32,784 nucleotides of DNA from Candidatus Yanofskyibacteriota bacterium (GTDB lineage: Bacteria; Patescibacteriota; Minisyncoccia; Minisyncoccales; UBA10102), in contig JAUYJF010000036.1 in NCBI GenBank assembly GCA_030688685.1, positions 1 to 32,784 of the forward strand. Direction: 5' to 3'. Below are positions 24,181-31,092 of the stretch, piece after piece. The translations under genes were made by a program, and so were the position numbers. The number at the start of each line of letters is the position of its first letter. The first letter of the stretch is position 1. A model generated the notes under the pieces. It worked only from the letters and a program-made list of their open reading frames with translations, was not told the DNA's origin and made no database searches.

Positions 24181-25908
24181 CTACTGGTTTTCCGCGGTTG
24201 CGCGCAATACTTCCTCTATGGTTGTTATTCCCTCCAGCACCTTTTTGATTCCATCCTGGCGCATGTTCAACATATTCTGGCGTTCCGCTTCCTTCTGAAT
24301 TTCGTGTTCTGAAGGTTTTTCCAGAATAATCCCGGCCAGCTCTTCTGTCATCACAAGCACCTCAAATACGCCAATGCGCCCCGCGTACCCTGTTGTCCCG
24401 CACGCGTCGCATCCTTTCGGCTCAAAGATGGTGCCTCGCGCGATCTGCGGCTCCATTTCTTTGCGCACATATTCTGGCAAAGAGGCGACTTCCCGATCCA
24501 GAAGCCCTTGGATCGCTTTCTTTGGTTTTACCTCTTCTTTGCATTCTTCGCACAGACGCCGCACCAGGCGCTGGGCGAGTCCGGCTGACAAAGTCGCGGG
24601 AAGCAGGTACCTGTCCACGCCCATGTCAACGAGACGGGGAATAATCCCAATAGCATTATTCGTGTGAAGCGTTGAGAGGACCAGGTGTCCGGTGAGGGCG
24701 GCGTGGATGGCGAGGGAAGCGGTCTCCGCGTCCCTCACCTCTCCAACCATAATGATATCCGGATCCTGCCGAAGAATTTCCCGAAGCCCCTGAGCGAAAT
24801 CGTATCCAATCTCCGGCTGTACCTGGGATTGATTCACCCCCTGAATAACATACTCTACCGGGTCTTCCAGGGATACGATGTTCACGTTCGTCTTATTCAG
24901 AGACCTCAAAACGGCATAGAGCGTGGTTGTCTTTCCAGATCCCGTGGGCCCTGTGGCAAAGAGAAGCCCATAGGGAGCTTTTGCCGCCTCCTTGATCTTC
25001 TCTAGGGCAACACCTTCCAGGCCCAGCTGTTCAAAATCTTTGAGTCCTGTTTCAGGGTCAAGAACCCGAATCACGACTTTTTCTCCCATTGCCGTAGGAA
25101 GCGTAGAAACACGAAAATCAATGGCCTTTCCTTCAATGGTCGTAGAGAACCGCCCTCCCTGCGGAATGCGGGTTTCATCAATACGCATATCCGCGAGAAT
25201 TTTCACGCGCGCGACAATGGCGGCATGCGCCTTGAGCGGAAGGACCAGGGAAGCGTGGAGCTGTCCCATGAACCGAAAGCGCACCCGCAGATCCTTTTTG
25301 GTGGGCTCAATATGAATGTCAGACGCCTTGCCCTCCACGGCATTTCGAAGAACGACTGCCACCATCTTGGTAATAGGGGCTTCTTCCACAAGACGGGAGA
25401 GTTCCGCTGTTGAAGGAACGTTCTTTTTTTCCTTCGCGATATCCTCCTGCAATTCTTCAAGCGCCTGCTCCACTTCCTGTTTTGCGTCACGCTTTCTCCG
25501 CATGAGCGCGTCAAAGGTTTTGGGGGATATGAGAACAATGGCGTAGGAAAAATTCCCTTGACGGGCCAAAAACTGAAGGGCTTCCCGCGCCTTGACATCT
25601 TCTGGGTACACCATGCCGATTTCCAGCTTTCCCTTTTCCTCTTTCAAGGGAACCATGGAGTAGTATTTGGCGGATTCTTCCGGGATAAGATCCAAAACAG
25701 AACCGGGAATATCTTCTCCCTTTACGTTTCTGATCGGGATGTTGAGCGCCTCCCCTTTGTATTGAAACAGCGTTTCTTCATCTAGAATGTTTTCTTCAAT
25801 AATAAAAGTCTCAACGGGCCGGCTTTCAGTGGCAGCCCGCGACCGCAAAGCCGCTGCTTTTTCCTGGTCAAGAACGTTTTTTTGAATCAGAACGGAAAGA
25901 AGGTCCAT
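24181..25908 (-). CDS. pilB: Type IV pilus extension ATPase (PilB/GspE)
   Basis: GPTGSGKTTTLYAVL, RQDPDIIMVGEVRDAETASLAIHAALTGHLVLSTLHTN, CEEC...CDAC zinc motif, T2SSE_N domain. Confidence 0.95.
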   Translation of the reverse strand: MDLLSVLIQKNVLDQEKAAALRSRAATESRPVETFIIEENILDEETLFQYKGEALNIPIRNVKGEDIPGSVLDLIPEESAKYYSMVPLKEEKGKLEIGMVYPEDVKAREALQFLARQGNFSYAIVLISPKTFDALMRRKRDAKQEVEQALEELQEDIAKEKKNVPSTAELSRLVEEAPITKMVAVVLRNAVEGKASDIHIEPTKKDLRVRFRFMGQLHASLVLPLKAHAAIVARVKILADMRIDETRIPQGGRFSTTIEGKAIDFRVSTLPTAMGEKVVIRVLDPETGLKDFEQLGLEGVALEKIKEAAKAPYGLLFATGPTGSGKTTTLYAVLRSLNKTNVNIVSLEDPVEYVIQGVNQSQVQPEIGYDFAQGLREILRQDPDIIMVGEVRDAETASLAIHAALTGHLVLSTLHTNNAIGIIPRLVDMGVDRYLLPATLSAGLAQRLVRRLCEECKEEVKPKKAIQGLLDREVASLPEYVRKEMEPQIARGTIFEPKGCDACGTTGYAGRIGVFEVLVMTEELAGIILEKPSEHEIQKEAERQNMLNMRQDGIKKVLEGITTIEEVLRATAENQ

Positions 25909-25912
25909 AGGA

Positions 25913-26200
25913 TCAAGGGGAAAGCGGCGCGAAAGGATTATTCCGCCCTACTTGTTCTGGCAATGGAATAGGGTCCGGGGGGGTTCTGAGTGTTTCAAAG
26001 ATCGGATTTTCAAACACAGAAAAGTTAATGTTCACCTGCCTGAGTTCGCTTTCACTCGCGACCGGAAAGGAAACGGGCAAGGAAGACGGCGCGCGGAAAA
26101 ACCCGGCCCATACAACAACTCCGATCACGGCAACAAGAATACCCAGAACGATGGTGAGTACGCGCTGACGCTTTTTTTGCTGACTGAGAAGCTGTTCCAT
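25913..26200 (-). CDS. Small single-TM pilus-operon protein
   Basis: 95 aa, TM VLTIVLGILVAVIGVVVWAGFF, C-terminal VGRNNPFAPL; positioned between pilO and pilB. Confidence 0.65.
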   Translation of the reverse strand: MEQLLSQQKKRQRVLTIVLGILVAVIGVVVWAGFFRAPSSLPVSFPVASESELRQVNINFSVFENPIFETLRTPPDPIPLPEQVGRNNPFAPLSP

Positions 26201-26210
26201 GGTTTATGTA

Positions 26211-26762
26211 TTAGTAGGAATAGGCTTTTGCGGTAATTTGGAAATTGAATTGCTCGCCTGTCGTTTCTGCTGTTTGTCTGGAATCTGAAGCAAATTGAAT
26301 GGAATCAATTTCAAGAAATCTGGATGAGGCGTGGATGTTGTTTACGAATATTTTGAGATCCTCGTATGATCCCGTAAAAGAGAAAGAAACGCTCACTGCC
26401 CGAAGAGTTGTTCCGGCGGTTCCTTGGGCTTTTTCGGCTTCCGTGGTGGTTGCTGACTGAAATGTGCCGCCGGATTCCGCGGCTAAGGCCTGCATTCTGC
26501 TGTACAAAAGAGGGAGAGAAAGCTCATCGGGGAGCGCCTCGTGGATCTGGGCCAGTTTTCCCTCGTGTTCTGAAAGTCGCTCTCGGAGATGGGAAAGCTG
26601 GGCGAGGTACTGCTCCCGATTTCTCAGATCAATTCCCCTTCTCTCCGCGTCTTGCGTGGCGAACTCAAACTGCTGGTACTGAGGCCAACCCCAGAAGAAT
26701 CCGGCAAGAGCCGATACAACAAGGAGAGCTATGATAAAGAGTGGCTGATTGATAAAATTCAT
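26211..26762 (-). CDS. pilO: PilO-like pilus assembly protein
   Basis: N-terminal TM, coiled coil, VSVSFSFTGSYEDLKIFVNNIHASSRFLEIDSIQF. Confidence 0.75.
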   Translation of the reverse strand: MNFINQPLFIIALLVVSALAGFFWGWPQYQQFEFATQDAERRGIDLRNREQYLAQLSHLRERLSEHEGKLAQIHEALPDELSLPLLYSRMQALAAESGGTFQSATTTEAEKAQGTAGTTLRAVSVSFSFTGSYEDLKIFVNNIHASSRFLEIDSIQFASDSRQTAETTGEQFNFQITAKAYSY

Positions 26763-27289
26763 AGAGAAGAGAAGATGCGCGCGGGGAGCGTTATTACTGC
26801 GGCAAACTCCACGGTTCCGTTTTCTTGAAGCGAAAAGCTGGAAATTTCAATGGCGCTGATATCCTCATGCGTCTTAAAAATCTGAAGTTGCTGCTCTAAG
26901 GGAATGAATCCCGCGGCTCTTCCTGAAACTTGGACTGTTCGGTCTGCCGCGCGCACATCCACCGAAGTAAAGATAACCTGCGGATGCACGGCATCCTCAA
27001 GGACGCGAAAAGCCCCAAGAAGATTTTTGCGCTGGGAAAGGAGACTCGAGAAGTCGTCGGTTTTGCGTTTTGCCCTGAGAACATCCTGTTCCAGCGCTCG
27101 TTCTTCAGGGGTGGTAATCGCCGTCAGCTGTCTTTCAAGATCCGCTCCTCTCTTTTCCGCCTCCGACGCAAGGGAAGTAAACACGAGCCCCACCCCGAGC
27201 GTGGCGAGCAGAATAAGGATAGCGCCAAAAAACAGAGCTCTCCCCAGAAGAGAATCCCTTGCGTGTTCTTTTGGTATGATGTCCATCAT
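26759..27289 (-). CDS. pilN: PilN-like pilus assembly protein
   Basis: N-terminal TM with coiled coil and ferredoxin-like region; located between pilM and pilO. Confidence 0.7.
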   Translation of the reverse strand: MMDIIPKEHARDSLLGRALFFGAILILLATLGVGLVFTSLASEAEKRGADLERQLTAITTPEERALEQDVLRAKRKTDDFSSLLSQRKNLLGAFRVLEDAVHPQVIFTSVDVRAADRTVQVSGRAAGFIPLEQQLQIFKTHEDISAIEISSFSLQENGTVEFAAVITLPARIFSSL

Positions 27290-27291
27290 GG

Positions 27292-28347
27292 TTATTCAAT
27301 GCCTTTGAGCGCCATGCCTACCGCTACCGCGTACGAAGGCCCGAGCGCGGAAAGCACGTCTTCTAAAACAGGGGGGGTAAAAATATCACCAAAGGCATCC
27401 AGAATTTCCGCGCGTATTCCCATGTTCTTTTCCATATATTCCCGGAATCCCGGGAGCACGGCCGTGCCTCCTGTAAGTATAACACGCTCAATGGGATTTG
27501 CCGTGCTTTGCTGGAACTGCCGAGACACCTTTTGGATCTCCAGCACAATGAGATCCAAGAGCGGAGCAAGAACCCGTGCCTGCAGCGCGTCACGCAATCC
27601 CTTGCTCCTTTTTTCCCGCTCCGCGGCATCATAAGGAATTGAGAGCGATTCTGAGAGGCGGGCAGTCAGGCTGTTTCCCGAGGATTCAATGCTGTGGGAT
27701 AAATGAACCATCTTGCCTGAAACAACGCTTACGGTGGTTGATTGCGCTCCTATATCCACGAGGATAACGGCTTTTTTGGTGGTAATCTGAGCTGCTCGCA
27801 GCAATCCGAATACTTCAGCTTCCATGCCAATGAGCTGGATCTTGGCAAGACGGGCGATTTCCTGATACTGATTCAGCGCTTCTGTGGGAACAGCGACCAA
27901 AAGCACTTTCAAGGGAGTTTTCTGCCCAATCTTTCCTTCCAGAAGCTGCCAATCGTACACCACTTCTGAAATAGGGACGGGGATATGGCGCCTCGCCTCA
28001 AAACGCACGGCATCCGGCAGTTCCTCCTTTGTCATGGGAGGAAGTTCAAAATTCGTAAAGAAAGTGGCAAATGCCGGGATGGAGAATGCCGCTTTTCGGG
28101 ACTCCATCTTCGCTTCCTGAATCACGCCGCGGAGCGCGCGCGCCACATCTTCGCTTGAAAGAAGGAGGCTATTCTTTTCAAACGTGCGAAAGGGTTTTTC
28201 GTACAGTGCCTTTGCTTCCATCTCGCCATAGTTTTTCAGCGTCTTGCGATACCCCCACTTTGAGAGCTCCACTACTTTGAGCGACGAGGTCCCGATATCC
28301 ACTCCCAAAGAAACTTTGGGAACCAATTGAAAAGATCCAAAAATCAT
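27292..28347 (-). CDS. pilM: Pilus assembly ATPase-like protein PilM
   Basis: VSLGVDIGTSSLKVVELSK, AVILVDIGAQSTTVSVV, VILTGGTAVLPGF. Confidence 0.93.
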   Translation of the reverse strand: MIFGSFQLVPKVSLGVDIGTSSLKVVELSKWGYRKTLKNYGEMEAKALYEKPFRTFEKNSLLLSSEDVARALRGVIQEAKMESRKAAFSIPAFATFFTNFELPPMTKEELPDAVRFEARRHIPVPISEVVYDWQLLEGKIGQKTPLKVLLVAVPTEALNQYQEIARLAKIQLIGMEAEVFGLLRAAQITTKKAVILVDIGAQSTTVSVVSGKMVHLSHSIESSGNSLTARLSESLSIPYDAAEREKRSKGLRDALQARVLAPLLDLIVLEIQKVSRQFQQSTANPIERVILTGGTAVLPGFREYMEKNMGIRAEILDAFGDIFTPPVLEDVLSALGPSYAVAVGMALKGIE

Positions 28348-28554
28348 TGGTAGTATATCACATTAATACGCGTGCTCACCATGCAAGTTTTCCCCATATT
28401 GTATTATTCCATCATACTGCATTCGCGCACAAATAAAAATGCCTTTCTTAGGAAAGACAGAATATTGAAACTCAACTTCGCTTGTCATGGTAGCGGATTT
28501 ATCACGCCATAGCCGCAGCGTAAGCTTTCATAGAACCCGACTTCGCTAAAGCTA

Positions 28555-28564
28555 CGTCGCGACG
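28555..28564. repeat. 10-bp perfect palindrome CGTCGCGACG within an outer CTTCG...CGAAG inverted repeat
   Basis: cttcg 28541-28545 pairs with cgaag 28563-28567; cgtcgcgacg 28555-28564. Confidence 0.7.
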
Positions 28565-28566
28565 AA

Positions 28567-28586
28567 GGCGGAGGAGGTGGGATTCG
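28567..28586 (-). pseudogene. tRNA-Ser-like 3'-end remnant
   Basis: Reverse strand CGAATCCCACCTCCTCCGCC resembles T-loop/T-stem, acceptor 3' strand and discriminator G; no body of a tRNA is attached. Confidence 0.45.
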
Positions 28587-28648
28587 GGGTATCATTCGAT
28601 ACCCCGCCCTATCGCCCTGTCATTCGACAGGGTAAAAATGATAGGGCG
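28585..28648. repeat. Nested hairpin block with two TCATTCGA-loop palindromes
   Basis: CGGGGTATC-ATTC-GATACCCCG (28585-28606); CGCCCTATC(28605-28613)...GATAGGGCG(28640-28648) enclosing CCCTGTC-ATTC-GACAGGG (28615-28632). Confidence 0.9.
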
Positions 28649-28660
28649 AACCCTCCAATG

Positions 28661-28744
28661 CGGAGGAAGCAGGACTCGAACCTGCAAGGGATTTCTCCCA
28701 CCTGTTTTCAAGACAGGGCCCTTACCAATTAGGGTTATTCCTCC
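28661..28744 (-). tRNA. tRNA-Ser(UGA)
   Basis: GGAGGAA...TTCCTCC-G; anticodon loop CTTGAAA; long variable arm; T-loop TTCGAGT; no encoded CCA. Confidence 0.93.
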
Positions 28745-28750
28745 GTAATG

Positions 28751-28836
28751 CGGTGGGTGCAGGATTTGAACCTGCGGAGGGTTTTGAAGCCCTCACGGGT
28801 TAGCAACCCGCTGCATTACCGCTCTGCCAACCCACC
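28751..28836 (-). tRNA. tRNA-Ser(GCU)
   Basis: GGTGGGT...ACCCACC-G; anticodon loop TTGCTAA; long variable arm. Confidence 0.93.
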
Positions 28837-28849
28837 AGGCGATAATAAT

Positions 28850-28878
28850 AGTATAAGCAGAAATCCTTGAAAAATCAA
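28850..28878 (-). promoter_or_regulatory. Promoter of the tRNA-Ser pair (TTGATT-N17-TATACT)
   Basis: -35 rc of aatcaa 28873-28878; -10 rc of agtata 28850-28855. Confidence 0.6.
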
Positions 28879-28895
28879 CCAAAAAGCGCTATGCT
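28867..28895 (+). promoter_or_regulatory. Promoter of tRNA-Arg/recG (TTGAAA-N17-TATGCT)
   Basis: -35 28867-28872, -10 28890-28895. Confidence 0.65.
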
Positions 28896-28906
28896 GTATT
28901 TACCCA

Positions 28907-28978
28907 GCTCCCGTAGTTTAACGGACAGAACGGAGGCTTGCGGAGCCTTTGATGGAGGTTCGATTCCTCCCGGGAGCA
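28907..28978 (+). tRNA. tRNA-Arg(GCG)
   Basis: GCTCCCG...CGGGAGC-A; anticodon stem GAGGC/GCCTT with loop TTGCGGA; T-arm GGAGG-TTCGATT-CCTCC. Confidence 0.88.
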
Positions 28979-28989
28979 CAACACGTTCT

Positions 28990-31092
28990 ATGACTCTCTC
29001 TACCCCTCTTTCTGAAATCCCGCGGGTAGGATCCGTGCATCAGAAGCGTTTGAAAAAACTGGGGATCACCACCGTACGCGATCTTCTTTTTTATTTCCCC
29101 CGCACTTACGAGGATTGGACCCAGGTTGTACCTATTTGCGACGTGCGGGAAGAGAGCTTCGCGTGTGTTCGCGGAACCGTACTGGAAACACATCACGCGC
29201 GGACATTCAAGAAGCGCATGAGCGTTACCAACGCTCTTATTCAGGATGGAACAGGCGCCCTGCGCGTTGTTTGGTTTAACCAGTCCTGGTTGGCTGACAC
29301 TCTCAAAAAAGGAGAAGAGTTCATGTTCGCGGGAAAAGTATCGCGGGATAAAGAAGGGATTCACCTTGCAAGCCCCTCCTACGAAAAGGTTTCAGAGAAA
29401 CCCTTGATTCATACCGGAAGAATTGTGCCTGTGTACCAGGAAACCGCCGGAATATCTTCAAAATTCCTGCGCTCCCTTATCTTTCCCCTCCTGCGCACGG
29501 TAAGCGTTGAGCAGGACACGCTTCCTGAATTCATACGCGAAGAAAAAAACTTCCCCCGCCTGCAGGAGGCGATCTTTTCCCTGCATTTTCCTGAATCCTC
29601 AAAACACGCCGCGGCGGCCCAGGAACGCATAGCGTTTGAGGAGCTGTTCTCCATCGTGCTTTTTATGATTTCAGAGCGCAAGAAGATAGCAAAAGAAAAA
29701 TCCCCCAGAATCCCTTTTGACGCAGATCTTATAAAGAGATTCGTGGAAAAACTCCCTTTCCAATTGACCGATCACCAAAAAAAAGCTGCCTGGCATATCT
29801 TAAAAGACATGGAAAATCCCCGCCCCATGAACCGGCTTCTCCAAGGAGACGTGGGATCCGGAAAAACCGTGGTCGCAGCCATAGCGGCCCTTTCGTGCGC
29901 GAAAGCAGGCAAACAAGCCGTGTTCATGGCCCCGACAGAAATCCTGGCTCAGCAGCACTTCAAAACCATAAGCTCTCTCTTGTCCCCTTTTCGCCTGAAG
30001 ATTGCCCTGCTTACCGGGAAAACAGATGTATGGACTTCACCGAAACTTCCAAAAGAACCCATTGAGATTTCCCGCAAAAAACTTCTTGAAAAAGTGCGGG
30101 AGGGGGATATGCAGGTGGTGATCGGAACACAAACGCTGATTCAAGACAAGATGAAATTCGCGAATCTTGGCCTTATCGTGCTGGATGAACAGCATCGCTT
30201 TGGAGTCAGGCAGAGAGCCCACCTGCAAACTACAGGCTACAAACTACAGACCCCCCTGGTCCCTCACCTTCTTTCCATGACTGCGACCCCCATACCCCGC
30301 ACCCTCGCGCTCACCTTGTACGGGGACTTGGATCTTACCCTTATTTCAGAGCTTCCAAAAGGGCGCAAGGCAGTAACAACCAGAATCGTTCCGCCGGAAG
30401 AACGGAAACAAGCCTATGAATTCATTGCAAAAGAAATGCAAAAGGGACGGCAGGTCTTTGTGATCTGTCCCCGTATTGAAGTTACAGAAGGGAAAAACCA
30501 CCTTGAAATGAAAACCGTGAAAGAGGAATACGAAAAACTCTCCAAGGATATATTCCCTTCCTTTCGTGTGGAAATGCTTCACGGAAAGATGCAGCAGAAA
30601 GAAAAAGAGCGCGTCATGGACAGGTTTAAAAGAGGAAAGATAGACATGCTCGTGTCTACTTCCGTGGTGGAAGTTGGCGTAGATATTCCCAACGCGGCCG
30701 TCATGCTGATTGAAGGGGCGGAGCGCTTTGGCTTGGCCCAGCTTCATCAGTTCAGAGGACGCGTGGGGCGGGGAGAGCATCAGTCGTATTGTCTCCTTTT
30801 TACTGACTCAGGATCCCCAAAGACAAAGGAGCGCCTGGCTGCTATTCAGGAAACAGCTTCGGGGTTCACGCTCGCGGAGCGCGACCTTGCGCTCCGCGGA
30901 CCGGGAGATCTTGCCGGAGTAAAGCAGTGGGGATTCCCGGATTTTGCCATGCGGAGCTTAACAAACCTGAAGCTCGTGGAACAGGCGCGGGAATACGCGA
31001 ATAAAATCCTTGATGAAGATATTTCCCTTACAAAATACCCTTCTGTGAAGAAGAAGCTGGGAGAAATGGCAAAGCGTCTTCATCTTGAGTAG
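28990..31092 (+). CDS. recG: ATP-dependent DNA helicase RecG
   Basis: LLQGDVGSGKTVVA, LDEQHRFGVRQR, MTATPIPRTLALT, GRVGRGEHQSYCLL. Start at ATG 28990; the track's 28867 start reads through the promoter and tRNA-Arg. Confidence 0.95.
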   Translation: MTLSTPLSEIPRVGSVHQKRLKKLGITTVRDLLFYFPRTYEDWTQVVPICDVREESFACVRGTVLETHHARTFKKRMSVTNALIQDGTGALRVVWFNQSWLADTLKKGEEFMFAGKVSRDKEGIHLASPSYEKVSEKPLIHTGRIVPVYQETAGISSKFLRSLIFPLLRTVSVEQDTLPEFIREEKNFPRLQEAIFSLHFPESSKHAAAAQERIAFEELFSIVLFMISERKKIAKEKSPRIPFDADLIKRFVEKLPFQLTDHQKKAAWHILKDMENPRPMNRLLQGDVGSGKTVVAAIAALSCAKAGKQAVFMAPTEILAQQHFKTISSLLSPFRLKIALLTGKTDVWTSPKLPKEPIEISRKKLLEKVREGDMQVVIGTQTLIQDKMKFANLGLIVLDEQHRFGVRQRAHLQTTGYKLQTPLVPHLLSMTATPIPRTLALTLYGDLDLTLISELPKGRKAVTTRIVPPEERKQAYEFIAKEMQKGRQVFVICPRIEVTEGKNHLEMKTVKEEYEKLSKDIFPSFRVEMLHGKMQQKEKERVMDRFKRGKIDMLVSTSVVEVGVDIPNAAVMLIEGAERFGLAQLHQFRGRVGRGEHQSYCLLFTDSGSPKTKERLAAIQETASGFTLAERDLALRGPGDLAGVKQWGFPDFAMRSLTNLKLVEQAREYANKILDEDISLTKYPSVKKKLGEMAKRLHLE

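Noticed and set aside
28345-28360. TGATATACT upstream of pilM as another leaderless promoter
   Set aside because: Only 4 nt separate TATACT from the ATG, and no good -35 at 17 nt was seen; kept only as a weak mention.
28867-28989. N-terminal 41 aa extension of RecG in the ORF track (MKNQPKSAMLYLPSSRSLTDRTEACGAFDGGSIPPGSTTRS)
   Set aside because: It is a translation of the -35 region and tRNA-Arg; real start is ATG 28990.
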